Assembly (NCBI GenBank): GCA_000328365.1
Contig: KB292015.1
Location: 261,750 to 325,749 of the forward strand
Reading direction: 5' to 3'
From: Capitella teleta
Taxonomy: Eukaryota > Annelida > Polychaeta > Capitellidae
DNA length: 64,000 nucleotides
The position numbers and the translations under genes are program-made. This document shows, piece after piece, positions 37,601 to 50,060 of this stretch. The notes below the pieces were generated by a model. The model saw only the letters and a program-made list of their open reading frames with translations. It searched no databases and was not told the DNA's origin. Each line of letters starts with the position of its first letter. Positions within the stretch are counted from its first letter, which is position 1.

Positions 37601-39723
37601 ATTCCGACCCGAGGGGGGAAGATGGAATGGCGGATGAGGGCTGATGAGATGTCAGAGAGGAATGATACGAAACAATAGGAAAACAAATGCGAGCAAAAAA
37701 TCACGTCGACGCCTCAGTGAGGGAAAAACCTCTTCAAGGAGAAGTGCGCTTAAGCCGCAAAAATCCACTCGATCTTCTTCCCGTAGATTGGCGCATTGTG
37801 TGGGGAATGAATAAATTGCAAGTGATGCCCACGTGACCCTCGTTGATCCTGCAAATATTATGTGCCCAACCTATACATATGACTTCGTTTTGCATACTCA
37901 GTATGGACAACCCGAGACTCTTTGCAACGGCTCTAGACACCCCCCCTCCCTCCGTCAAAGGGAATGAATAATGACCCTCTCTTTCCTCGAAGGCGAATAG
38001 AATGATAATTGCACGGACCAATTTTTGTTCTCTCTCGTTATATTTCAGAATTTCGCGAACTCTGTCTCCGAGATAAATTCAACGCTAAATGTCCGGAAGG
38101 TCACGTGATCATCATGCAATCCTCGCTGTTCGGGCGCATGCGTCTTGGTCATTGCGTGAAGAGGAATTTTGGAATGATGGGATGTTCAGCTGACGTCATA
38201 TCCATGGTCGACCAGGAGTGTTCCGGGCGGCAAGAGTGCTTTCTGGACGTTTTCAAGACCTTTAGGGATCATCATCCCTGCTCAGAACTGGAGTCTTACC
38301 TGGAAGTTAATTACACTTGTCTGAAAGGTGAGTTGACGTGTAATTTTAACGCTCCTAACCACAACCTTTTGTTCTCTCTTTGCGTATCAAGTATCCAATC
38401 CGAAAGTCAGCAGGTGTGATAAGAAACACCCCACGGTGATAGATTCAGGGACTGGCTACATCTCTAGCTATGACCTTAATCGAAGGCTATCGCACTACGG
38501 GCACCGCTTCTGCTCGTATCGCCTCGACGCGGCACCTGGGCAGAAATGGAACTTGACGTTGTATGACTTTGGAGGCGGCCTGCGGTTCAACGTGCAAAGA
38601 GACACCGGCAAGTCACAAAGATTGCCGATGTGTCACAAGTACGCGGTCGTCAGGGACAACGGCGTGTTGCACTCACAGGGTCAGGTCATCTGTGGAGGCG
38701 ACGTGAGGGAGAAGAACGTCTACCTGTCGCAGAAGCACCAGGTGTTGCTGGATGTCTATGACAGCGCCAATGAAGCAGACACGAGGCATTTTGTGATCAA
38801 ATACAACGGTTTGTGAACATCTTTTAATTACGTAAATTTGCACCGCTGTCTTTTAGCGGTTGGGTGCGCGGATCCTTACCTGTCTGGAGTGCAGCTGATC
38901 AGACGCGAAGGTGATGCGGCGTTCATGAGATGTAACGCCTCGGGGGAAACCTGGCAATTGAAATGCCAAGGTTCTCGCTGGATTGGTGCGCCCCCTCAAA
39001 CGTCCAACTGCGGCATCGGTCAGTACGCAAAGGTCATTGTAATAGCCACGCATTAATGGCTCTATATTATAGTAGCAGAATGGTCGATATGGGCTGCAAT
39101 GACTGATGATTGGACCACCCCATACGGTATGCAACCGAGGGTATTGATGCCTGATACCATGGTGATGTCAATTACAGGTCTGCTGTTGGTGACAGGTATA
39201 GGCATTGCCCTGGGAGTGGTGGTCGGGGTTTTTCTGCTCACCGTGGCTGTTGCCTGCTACCGGAGGTCTGGCGCCATTCATTTTCTACGTTTCCCACACA
39301 TTGGCTATTATCGCCCACAGGCAACAGAGGTCAGCGCGACAGAACATTGAACGCGAGAGACAACCGCTGCAGCAAAGCAAGAAGTACGACGCCCCTCCTT
39401 TGATGATGAACCACCCCCCGGAGCTACCGAACCCTGCCCTGTACGCTGATTACTCCGTCCCGGGAACCCCACGACCAGTTAACGTACACACGACCAACAC
39501 TGGGCCGGTACTGGCAGACCCGAACCAAGGCTACGAGCAGAATTTCCAGATTAAACTGCGCACCGATGACGGTGATTTCGCTATAATTCCTGCGGAAAAC
39601 GGCGTGGAGACGATTCAGCTTAAGAGCCGCAAGAACAGCACTCCACCCGTTGAGAAGAGAGCGGGACACAAGCACTTGTCCTTCCTCGATTCTGATGACC
39701 ATGTTTATGAGATTCCGGAATGA
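34631..39723 (+). CDS. Single-pass receptor with SUEL lectin, CUB-like and sushi regions
   Basis: Exons: 34631-34709, 38049-38327, 38392-38808, 38857-39018, 39073-39265 and 39321-39723; phases agree and give 510 residues. Exon 1 encodes a signal peptide (VVGAWLVLLSVSLA, cleavage near residue 26). Residues 27-118 form a SUEL / galactose-binding lectin domain (LCLRDKFNAKCPEGHVIIM...CSGRQECFLDVF...YLEVNYTC). Residues 120-258 are CUB-like (SYRLDAAPGQKWNLTLYDFG). Residues 259-312 have sushi cysteine and Trp spacing (GCADPY...FMRC...LKC..SRWIGAPP...C). The membrane helix is at 343-375, then an RRQQR stop-transfer and a 134-residue tail ending HVYEIPE. Each domain is one exon. The protein probably binds a glycan or glycoprotein at the cell surface; the ligand is unknown. 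The long intron 1 makes the joining of exon 1 an inference, supported by phase (G|AA) and by the signal peptide. Confidence 0.82.
34710..38048 (+). other. Intron 1 of the SUEL receptor gene
   Basis: The 3.3-kb intron contains a CG-richer segment at about 36,400-37,650 and a possible minus-strand exon at 36,556-36,611 (see findings). No other gene is recognised. Confidence 0.6.
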
Positions 39724-41656
39724 GTGCGTTATGATTTTTTCAGCAGTGCGTTATGATTCAGCTTTTAATTTATATTTATTTTTTTCGCTCGCTGTGGAAC
39801 GTGATTTTAGCATTGTGTACATAATGACCGTTGAACTGAGGCTACTGTAATTGATTACTATGCCTGAATGTATATATAGAGTGACATTTCGTGGTGGCAT
39901 TTCAGCATCACCGAGAAGCGTCGATTTCATCCCATATCACCATGCCAGATTACGATTAAGCAATAATGCTGAACTGATTTTGCAAATCTCTGAATCAGCT
40001 GATCAGAAGGAAATTTGAATAAAATGATTAATCATTCTGATTTCTAATTATATTCCAGGCCATTGGCACTTTACTTATATAGAAGGGTGCTCGAGAAAAA
40101 AAAAACCTCCTGATTGTGAACTTGTTTATTGATTGTGCAATATGTCTGGGCCTTTATCACGCCAACTCGAAATACTCATTCCGTGTTGAGTCACACTTAT
40201 TGGAAACAGTTCATCACATCGTTGCTAAGGTCAAAGGTGAAACCTGATCCTGGGGTTGACATCAAATATTCTTTGTAGTAACTCATTTTGGACCCCAAAG
40301 GATTGTTTTTCCACTGGTGTCGCATGGAGTAAAAAAGCGTGACGCCACGGAGTTCCCCAATTTGGGGATAAAGGACTTGAACAATGACTTCACAATTCTA
40401 TGGAGGGGAATTCCCAAATATCCGGATGCACACTGCATAACTATTAACTGGCAGATGGACCAAGTTCCACCAACTTTGTTGCAAGCGAATAGTTGAATTA
40501 ACACACAAACGAGACATATATAGAAGACAACGAAAGCTTAACGCAATCGAATGTCCAGTTGTGTGTTACGATTGATGAAGGGCACTGTCTCTCTACTGAT
40601 CACCTAGCTCTACAAGAATGCACTCTGTACCCGAACACAAGATATTCACTTGAACTCACCTGAATATTGGGCGTGGGTGAGCTCGATATTTAACAAGGTA
40701 CAGTGCAGTAATTAATGCGAAATGTGATTAATTAAGGATTGCACGTATACCTGTTTTAATCACTATTCTAGACCATGTAGCAGACAATGATGGTTCATTG
40801 CATAGCACTCCCATTGTGTCTACATTCACCTCCGAATGGTCATGCATTTTCATCATCGCCTTTCATTAACGAAGCTGTCAGCACGAGGTCCCTAAAGCAA
40901 TTACAGACAGAATGACTTTGTCACATGCAGTTCGGGGTGGCATTTAATGTCTCCCTTGCTGTTCACACGCGGGATGGAGATCGCAACGTGGTCCAAAAGA
41001 AGAGCACAATGTATCACCTAAATTTGACTGAATAATGATATTAAGGAATGGAGGACCCTTATGTAGATCTCGTTTATTTTCTAACTTTCGGTTACAATTC
41101 AGGGAGAGAAAGGGAAGAAAAAGAGAAGCAGAAATACAAAAGACAAATTTCAGCTTTCTGTGTTAGGCCGAGAACTTTTCGAACATCCCGCGTATATATA
41201 CAGAGTATAGCATTCTACTTCAAACATTTTCATACATAATAATCGAGGAGCTATCAAGAGCATAACATTAGAAAGGAAAATCACATGAATATGCATTGTA
41301 TCAATTGTTCGTAATGCCAGTTATTGACACAGTTTATTGAATTGAAGCAGGTACAACAATAACAAGAAGTAAATTCAGCGCAAATCAATTGCACTAAAGG
41401 AAATATACACAATTAAACACCGAGTTAAATGTCACACTTTTGAAGCCGCAGAATTGACTCGACCCAGAGTAATGTTTCACCAATTTCTGGAAATTGCTCT
41501 ACAAAACCATAGGTATGTAGTTAAAAGGAGACGAGTTGGAGATAATGGTCCTTTGCGGTCTCAAGTCAAGTCAATTGCAGTTTGGCAAAAAATATAACAT
41601 AAACTTCTATCCGACATAAAGAGCATACTATACATGTAATTTGATTAGAAATACAG

Positions 41657-41694
<38 letters not shown>

Positions 41695-41716
41695 CATTTT
41701 TGTTGTTGAAAAGTTA
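39724..41716. other. 3' flank of the SUEL gene and intergenic
   Basis: AATAAA at 40,018-40,023 may end the SUEL transcript. Beyond it the sequence is AT-rich with no gene; a long A run lies at 41,658-41,690. Confidence 0.4.
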
Positions 41717-41720
41717 TTAA

Positions 41721-42161
41721 AGAGGACCTATGTTCATTTCGAAGCCTTTTTAGATCGATTCTATGGGCTTTTGTGAGTGACGAGAAACCATATTTGAAGT
41801 ATTTGGTCAACTGTGAATGATATTCAAGACAAATTAAAATACGAATTTCTTGCTCAGGCAGAATAGCTTGAAACGAGATGAGTGCGGGATTTCTTTTATG
41901 AGAACTGCTGAGAGATCTGCTCACTCGACGGTTCCCATTGTTAACAAAAGCTGAATAGGAGAATTACTTTTATGCTGTCACGGCGGTATGAAATTGAACG
42001 CGAGAAGTAAGCGAGCTTTTAAACCTCTCAAATTCGATGTATCTAGGAATTAGCCCACAGCAAGCGTATTGTCTAAATATTTGTCAGTCAAAAGGCGTAT
42101 TTGTCTTTTGGAATGCATCCTCTTTCATCCGTAACAAATTCAAAATAATCAGAGGTCCTCT
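41721..42161 (+). mobile_element. TTAA-site MITE, copy 2, both ends intact
   Basis: The element is bounded by TTAA at 41,717-41,720 and 42,162-42,165. Ends are AGAGGACCTATGTTCATTTC and, inverted, AGAGGACCTCTGATTATTTT. It aligns over its length with 7,270-7,692 and has no coding frame. The TTAA duplication points to mobilisation by a piggyBac-like transposase, which is not in this window. Confidence 0.82.
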
Positions 42162-42165
42162 TTAA

Positions 42166-43387
42166 CTTGTGCAGAATTTGAGCGGTTCTGCTTCGCCGAG
42201 ACCGGAATCAGCGATAAACGAGCGGAAGAACGAAAGGGTTGCCAAGGCAACGGACGTAAGGTTCAATTTTTACAAGCGATGCCTCATCTTGTATAATAAC
42301 AGGAAGCCCGTCTCAATATCTATACAAAACAATCAATTTCATATCCATCTGTTTTGGATGTTCTCTATTACCAGTCGATTCGGTCGTATATTGGTATTTT
42401 GTCCTAATAGACAATTTAGACATTATTATGCTCTGATTAGGTAATGTAACACAAATAATTATGATTGAGATTAATAGAGGCACACTTTGTTCTAGACCCC
42501 GGAGCAGATTGTAATTAGCCAGATCGGCTGGCTGCAGTAAAAATTACCGGCTAGCTGCTTAATTAAGCCGCTCCACCAGTCAGAGATATCGGCTAACCAT
42601 TGTGATCAACGGCTAGCAACTGCCTGGTAATTGTTGCTATATCAAGTTTTATGATGCCATTAGTTAAGACAAACATGCACTACTCTCTCCATGTGGTCCA
42701 TGTGTAGTAATTTTGAGATTGGGCGATTTCCAAATCCTTTGATGTCCCACTCAATTACACTCTCATGCTTGACTCAAGTTCAAGAGGTTTAGGGCTCTTT
42801 CATAAAATTCAATAACATTATTTAAACAAACGCAACTTCAGCAAAGTTCAAATAACTTTTTTATTGCAAGCAAATAATATATGCAGCGGGAAGAGGAAGC
42901 AAATAGAGGAACATTTAGCAAGAGGAAAGAGAATGGCAAACCGAAGGAGTTGTTGCATCAGAATCTTGAATGAAGAATTCGCGTTTTTGATAATAAATGG
43001 CTACATGCAGACTATTAACGCACTACTCGTACTTGACATTTAGTCATCTGATGCACATGCAGTGATGATAAGCACGAAACGTTCTCATCATTGTTGCATC
43101 CCTCTAAGATGCAAGACCAACTTTGGTAAATTTTTCTCCAATTTTATATGTTTTTGATCGTTATGATTTACAGCAAGCGCTACCCTGAGGCCGGCTAAAC
43201 CTTCAATTAGGAATATTTGTTTCAATCAAGCTAATTGCTTGTCTAAACGAGCAATTCTCGCAATGAATGTTTCAATGAAATCACCTTTCGAAGGGCGCAA
43301 GTCATTCATCGCTGATTGTAATTTCATTTTTGCGACAAGGTCTGCGGAAGTGAAAGAATACTCGACACTCAGTACTATATAATACCA
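42166..43387. other. Intergenic, no gene seen
   Basis: AT-rich with short frames only. Confidence 0.4.
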
Positions 43388-43565
43388 GTTCGTTATAATT
43401 ACAATTCTTTGGTGACTCTACAGTGCTGACCAACTGCGTAACAAGGCTGGGTGCTGAGTACTACTGCCAATGGTGGTGTGCAGGATAAAGAATCATTCGG
43501 ATGTATCGATAAGAGTAGGGGAACAGCTTGGTTGGAGCTATAAAATACAATCTCATCTTGTCTTG
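43388..43565 (+). mobile_element. tRNA-derived SINE, long form, 5' truncated
   Basis: It matches the middle and 3' part of the SINE family: TTATAATTACAATTCTTTGG, GTAACAAGGCTGGGTGCTG, TGCAGGATAAAGAAT and a degenerate GGAGCTATAAAATAC end. The tRNA-like head is missing. A TCTTG repeat follows. Confidence 0.7.
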
Positions 43566-44020
43566 TCGTGTCTTGTCTTGTGCTATATTTATTAGTTATC
43601 ATTACTTTATATACCTTCTAGAGATTAAATCTATAAGAAGTCAAGAAGACCTATAGCTACATCGCCATGTTGTAACGAAACACATTAAACTAAGCAAGAA
43701 TTGGGAAAGAGAGTAGAATAAAAACAAAACAATGGTAATCAAGAAAAATCGGCTATTGGGACACGCCCACGTATTGAATGGAAGTTGGTAAAATGGATAA
43801 TTATGGATTTATATTTCCAAATCTAGTACAATTTTAGTCCGGAAATATGAAGGAAAGAAATAATAATAATAAAAAAAAAAAAAAAAACCAAAAAAAAAAC
43901 AAACAAAAACAACGATTTTCGATAATAATGTTCGTGAATTATACAATCATGTCAGGGTTAATAAGGATAGAGTCTTGTACGCATGTGTGTGTGTGTGTAA
44001 GTGACTGGTAATAATGACTT

Positions 44021-45575
44021 TCAAAGAATATTTTCCAGATATTTGACAACCTTTGGCAAATTTTTGTCCAATTCCTTATCCTTATCGCCCAGACCTTCCT
44101 GCTTTGTTTTTGCGAGCAATAGCCTGAGGTCTTCTTCACCCCCGATTTCGAAAGTTTGCCTCAACTGGTTCAATTGCAGATCAAAATTAGTAATTCTCTT
44201 GATAAATCGCTGAGAGCATACGCCCCTAAAAGCTGACGATAGTTTTAATTCTTTTTCAAAGTCCTCGGGATAATTAAACGAATAATTCATAATATCTGTG
44301 GAATTAATTTTCTTAGTCATCACTTGTGATAATTGCTCGAGCTTCTTGCGACTATTGCTTGGGTCGTAATTCGACCCAAGGACGTCGTGCGCTAAGTTTT
44401 CCAGACTGTGACTGCCGAGTGTTGGAAATCTATCGCGAATCAAAGGAAGGGAGTCGGCAAATTTGGTTACCCGGGCACAGATGGCACTGGTCATGTCGAT
44501 CCCGTTGAGGACACGTATCAGAATGGGGAAATGGAAGGTACGGCCACTGTGCGCCACCAGCACCACTGAAGACATATCGTTTTCGCTAAGCCAGCCTAGG
44601 AATTTTCTGAACATCTCTCGGACTGAAACGGCTTCCACTGGTTGCCCACTGGCAAACAACATCTGCAAACCGAATAGAGATGCGTCTACACGTGAATCAG
44701 ATATAGAACTGTGAGGATCAATCATCCGGAAGTTTCTGGTCCAAGAGCATTAGCAATTAAGACTGAAGTAATTGTATATTGTAACTTAGTTAAAAAGGTT
44801 CTATACATTGCATTCAGAACAGAGAACTTGCCGACTTCAATTGCATTTCCAAGTGAGTACAAACAAGTACTTGATTTATGGGCACATAATCAATCGTTAG
44901 ATGTTACGATCATGCGTTGTGATAGGCCACGATGAAAGTTATTATTTCTTTGAAATGAAATTTCGACAGTGGATTTGGCAGAAGTCATAATGTATTGACA
45001 CAAAAAATCAAAATACAGACCAGAAATTTCCAGAGTGACCCGCGTAATGTTTGTTGAGTGTTAAATGTTACCTGTGAGCCGCCACCTGGACATCGAACCT
45101 GAATCTTGTTCACTTTAGTCGCTTTCCAGTGAATTGGTTTTTTCGGAAGAACGTACTGCATGAAACTCTTCTCCTGTTTCTCTCCGTAAGTCCTGACTGC
45201 AAACGTAACGATGTGGGCAGTCTTGATACCTGTGATTATTATATTTCTCTCTTCAGAAATGTAAACTTAATGTGGTAATCACGACTCACTGATATCAGTG
45301 GTTTCCAGGCCAAGTAATAAAATAGTTTGCTTTCCTCTGGTTGTGTGGACTGGTTCAAAGCCCGGATTAGACGGCACTGACACTTGCTCACTCTTTGCTC
45401 TCACCAAACCCTCCGACTTCTATCGTACAACGACGCATATTTCCGTATCCTACAATGATTAAACACTGCCTACTTGCATGCCTTGACGGTGCTTCTTCCG
45501 CCCTATCTTGATTGACTCCCCACCGCCGCAATCCTCGTGCATTCTCTTTATTCCGAAGTCACCTTGATTTTGCAT
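44021..45575 (-). CDS. DEDDh-fold exonuclease-like protein, PML-I type, probably inactive
   Basis: Exons from the 5' end: 45575-45474, 45419-45290, 45229-45072 and 44662-44021; phases agree and give 343 residues if Met at 45,575 is the start. A further 5' exon is possible because the frame stays open upstream. The order of DEDDh motifs is kept: ILLLGLETT (67-75, motif I), VLVAHSGRTFHFPIL (164-178, motif II) and FADSLPLIRDRFP...HSLENLAHDVLG (198-226, motif III). The first Asp is Gly (71), the motif II Asp is His (174), and the final His/Asp pair is not seen. DSLPLIRDRFP...LENLA closely resembles the C-terminal exonuclease-like domain of PML isoform I, itself catalytically dead. A role as a binding fold is inferred. 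The basic N-terminus (IKIGRKKHRQ) could be a nuclear signal. Confidence 0.78.
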
Positions 45576-46802
45576 TTCTTCGTTCACTTCCCGCTTGTCT
45601 CGTGATTTCACAATCAAAGTAACGATTCATTAACATGTGCGTATGCATATATATAATTAACATACATATCAGCACAATCTCCATCAAGAGTCTTGTGACC
45701 TGTTGCTAAAATTATCTTATGTCCTAATCGATATGATTTTTTTTTCTTCCGATTGTCGGCATTCGACTTTGCAAGTAGAAATCGCTATTTAGTGTTTTTT
45801 TTTTTTACGTTTTATAACACTCTCATCAGAAAAATATTCTGAAAGTATAATTTATTTATTCAGATAAATGCAATGTTCACACAACAAATGTTATTAAAAT
45901 AATCAAAAGAAATATGTTCGATCAAGCAATATGCTTCACTTGAAGAAACCCGTTTGGGTTTTATTAAATTGAACGTTGTGATCGGCAGTCGTGCAAAAGA
46001 CGCTGGAACGCCATATAACGTTTAAATTTTCCTTAATTTCAGAATTTGTTTTGGGTTTCTATCAAATTTAGATTTATGTTGATTTTGTCTTTATTATTCA
46101 TTTCTTATAAAAGCAAATCATAATTAATAAGATGTCTGCAAGTCCATGGGTATAGTTATTATGCTGACTGTGGTTTGATAAGATCTACGCAATCTCCTTG
46201 CTATATGGTAGGCCTACTTCCAGGTTGGTTGACTGAAAACGATTATTATTGGAGGAATATCATCTGAACTCTCTGAATTCTATGGCTCACCCGTTGACTG
46301 CGTTCAGGACAAGTGCGTGATGTCATACAAGGTGGCAACAGATAAAGCGTTGAACCTGAAAAGATCGTCGATGGAGAAGAGTTGGAGAAGCTGACACAGA
46401 AAGACATTTGGATGATCAACAAAGAAAGGGAAGAACAAGGCATCATGTAAGTCGATGATTGCAATTATTTTTTATCAAGATGAAGAAATTACATGGATTA
46501 CGTTTTCAATGTTCATTCAATATCAAATAAATTCTTTGAAATCGTCTGATATCCAGTATAATTATCTATTTCTTCACACAGCTTGAAACTTGAAAGACAT
46601 GCATACATGTGAAGTTCTACAGTAATCTACACCCCAATCAACAAATTTAGATCAAGCAATGTACATACATCTTATAGCATAACAATGAAATGCACCAAAT
46701 AACATAATGCAATGTAATAACAAAGTTAAATTTTTCCAATATTCGAGGATTCACATTCGGGCTCTTCTCCCTTGTTCACCAGAGAGGATCAGCTCAAACA
46801 TA
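45576..46802. other. Intergenic, possible coding debris
   Basis: Around 46,250-46,450 two plus-strand frames (ELSEFYGSPVDCVQDKCVM and IVDGEELEKLTQKDIWMIN) look protein-like but lie in different frames, and I cannot assign a family. Otherwise AT-rich. Confidence 0.3.
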
Positions 46803-46873
46803 GCACCGTACATCATTGCACCGTACATCATTGCACCGTACATCATTGCACCGTACATCATTGCACCGTACAT
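46803..46873. repeat. 15-bp tandem repeat
   Basis: GCACCGTACATCATT is repeated four times without change and followed by a partial fifth copy (GCACCGTACAT). Confidence 0.9.
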
Positions 46874-48400
46874 GTTTGTACTCATCACCGGTCACTATAA
46901 CAATACGGCAAATAGCAACGAACCAGCAGAGCTACATTGTTGCATACTTTCTGTTTATACGTCACGATGCTTCACCGAGCGCTATGATTTTCTGCTCTTC
47001 TGGGAACCACAGATTCTTAGTGGGAAAGGCTCAACGCATCCGTTATGATAACGAATGATGTTGTGGGACAGCATCAGTGTTGGTCAGCAAGCATGTCTTC
47101 AAGGTCGCATAATCACTGGCCTGTGGTAAGTGAAATGATTAATGCAAATAATTATTCTATAATCGAATCCATAATAATGGAAACTATCAAATATTCAAGG
47201 TTTGATTCAAGGCCGGATGACCTAGTTCCTGAGGGCGGTGCACTGATGACTGCAGCTGCGTTGCTTCCGTATCCTTGACGGATAATGCACAGACCGATGC
47301 TGGCTGAACCCCAGGGTCCTGCCTCGGTCCCCCGAGGAGATTAAATCGCCCATATCCCTCTCACGCTCCTTTGTGGAATGAGGGATGGTGCTGGGCCCTC
47401 ACTCCCTTCCTCATGAATGCCAAACTGTCCTCAGAGGCGTATATTCCAGATAGTGAGGTCGATGTTCAATTATAATAATCGCATTCGTATGTGTGTGTTG
47501 CGGGGTAGCAGGTCGGAAACATGTTCGCCGAGAAGGAAATGTTCGTCACCAGAGGCCGTTGTTTTTGTTTATTGAAGGCTCAGTTTCATAATGCATCAAG
47601 AGCAAGGCGTGCGGAGGTCGTAGCATTGATTGTTCTGCCAGCTCGGTTGCGATTGTTCTTCGGATTAGGATGTTTTACACGCAGGTTAATGACGGCTATT
47701 CATCGTCTCTCTGGGGTGCGACAAAAAAAAAAAAAAAAAAAAAAACCCCAAAAAAAAACAAACCCCCCCCCAAAAAAGGGCTATCATATTGTACACGCTT
47801 GCTAATACTTGTACTTAATAGTATTATGCATGAGTGTATGGCCGTATAACAATTATTAAAGAGCTGCAGTGGATGTCTGTACTCGATGTTCATTGTCCAT
47901 CATTCAACATCAAAGCGATTATGTAATTTGACTACTATTCCATAAACAACGATTTAGTGTCACTGAATTAATTGCATTGATGGGTTCAGCCGTCCTTTCG
48001 ATTTGAAAAGTTCTATTCTTTGTTACGCCGTGTTTTCTAAATTTAATTAAGCTTGCTGATGTCGTATCGCAATACTCATGCATTATCAACGGTTTATTTC
48101 CGGTTAATCTATGGTTATTGGTTGGTGTACTCAATAGGGTTATGTTTAATGAAGCAAGCGTTTGGTATAATGATTATTGCATTGCTTGCTAGTAAATTTT
48201 AATATGCAAATTACTCGTATATAAATATTTATTTGTTGCACTGAGGACTCATGACAATTAACAATCAAAACTTGAAATCATGTCAAAATATCTTCTTCTG
48301 GTGCATGAGGATGAGATGGAAAATGAGACGAGAACGAATGAACGATAAGCACATGCCACGTGACGACATCTCTTGTAATGCTCTTCAATGTTCAAATCTC
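46874..48400. other. Intergenic, no gene seen
   Basis: A CG-richer stretch at 47,220-47,460 has no recognisable frame. An A run with C interruptions lies at 47,722-47,776. Confidence 0.4.
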
Positions 48401-48404
48401 AGAA

Positions 48405-49023
48405 GGAAAAGCGCGCATTTTTTATGATTTTTTTTTTTCTTCCGTTTTCACAAATCCTTCCTTAACATTGCACGTGCATTATGTGTTAAAAACTCTCTAT
48501 GTTAATAAGACATGTCCACCATCAGAAATTTCATCGTTCATTTTAAAGAACTGCCGTTCTTCCTTAACACCTCACCTGACTTTTATTTTTAATCAGAGTA
48601 TTTCAACTGGTACGGTTCCGATTCAATGGAAAAAGGCCAACGTTGTACCTATTTTTAAGAAAGGTAATCGGTCTAATGTTAAAAATTATAGGCCTGTATT
48701 ATTATTATTACCCTGTGCATCAAAGGTTATGGAACGATGTTTGTTCAACTATTTATACCCTTTTATTGCACCCTTTTTACATGACATGCATGATGCAACA
48801 CGGTTTTATGAAACATTGTTCTTGTACAACTCAACTCTTGAAATGTTATCATTCTATTGGTCGCACACTAGATAAAGGTCGTCAGATTGATGTAATTTAT
48901 CTAGATTTTAGCAAGGCTTTTGACTCTGTTCCACATAATTATCTTCTTTTTAATTTGGAATCATTTTATGGAATTCATTTCATAGCTTCAAATAACGAAT
49001 ACGCTTATAGCCACTTCTGCTAG
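48405..49023 (+). mobile_element. LINE fragment, reverse transcriptase N-terminal part
   Basis: The pieces ISTGTVPIQWKKANVVPIFK, GNRSNVKNYRPV, SKVMERC and VIYLDFSKAFDSVPHN are the early fingers and motif A of a CR1/jockey-type non-LTR reverse transcriptase. They lie in at least two frames, so one or more frameshifts occur near 48,700-48,850. The YADD motif and later parts are missing: a short, dead fragment, unrelated in position to the endonuclease-bearing LINE at 18,700-23,960. Confidence 0.85.
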
Positions 49024-49540
49024 TATTCTGTTGCTGTTAATCTTGACGAAAATCCATTATCTTCCTTCCTTAATTATAATTTTTGGGTTTAGACATAAAT
49101 TCGCAATGACTGTATGTACCACCTAGCTACTAATAGTATTGGTTCTGTTGACGAATTTGCTTAATCTCTTATTTCCATTGATCTGATAATTTCCATTTTC
49201 AAAATGCGTTCACTTCCTAGCTCAGCTATTCGGAGTAGATATTCCGGCCGGTAACAAATAGATGTTTACACCGATTGCATTCTCAATTTCGTTCTACAAT
49301 ATGAGCGATTTCCGTCTAAATGTGCTTCCAAACTCCACAACGCTGCCAACTGCATGTATCTGGCGCGGAATCATTCGAACTCAATCTGACGATTGGTCCC
49401 TTGCCCACCTGTCACCTCATTGGCTCACACGGTATTGTATGCTGAGCAGGGTCATCGCCTCATCGGGCCATTAAAATGTATCCAACGTACATGGTTCAGT
49501 CACGTGGCTAAATTCATCGGTGAATTCTCATGAACTCACT

Positions 49541-49600
49541 GGCGCCCGTATCATCCGATCCGATTGGGTGGAGCCGTAAAACCCCATCACCCACTCACTC
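49541..49600 (+). mobile_element. 60-bp SINE-like mini-insert, third copy
   Basis: It starts GGCGCCCGTATCATCCGATC and ends TAAAACCCCATCACCCACTC plus ACTC. Perfect 11-bp ATGAACTCACT copies flank it at 49,530-49,540 and 49,601-49,611. Confidence 0.88.
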
Positions 49601-49611
49601 ATGAACTCACT

Positions 49612-50060
49612 TCAAAAAGAAAAGCTTCCTGTTTATTTGCAACTGATTTTGCATTTAAAAGTGCCATGGTGACGTATTTACTAGGCCTGTGTATCGAAAA
49701 TCCGAAATCGATATCGACACGTATAGAATTTGTTTCTGATGATGAATATTATAAGTTATATTAACAGTAGGCCCTATATACCAATAAAAAACATGAAACT
49801 CCAGTCCCCATTTTGACGTGTAGAAATTAACCAGTGAATTAGTGATATTTAAATATTATGGCCCATTTTAAGATGTAGAAAGTAACCAATGAACAATATA
49901 TACAACTTTGAGCCCAATGTTAGGTGTAGAAAGAGACCAGTGAGCGATTTCTAAAACTTTAAGTTGAATTTAACATGTAGAGAGAGTAAAAAAGAAAAAA
50001 CAATCCACAAAACAAAGTGAAAACAGAAAATAGTAAACTGAAAGCTGTTTGAATTCTTCT
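49612..50060. other. Intergenic, with a degenerate internal repetition
   Basis: A loose ~70-bp repetition is visible at 49,800-49,990 (units containing 'TGTAGAAAGTAACCAATGA' and variants). No gene is seen. Confidence 0.4.

Noticed and set aside
46246-46464. Exon of a conserved protein (EFYGSPVDCVQDKCVM / VDGEELEKLTQKDIW)
   Set aside because: The two stretches are in different frames, each closed by stops, with no clean splice pair; at best debris of an unknown gene.
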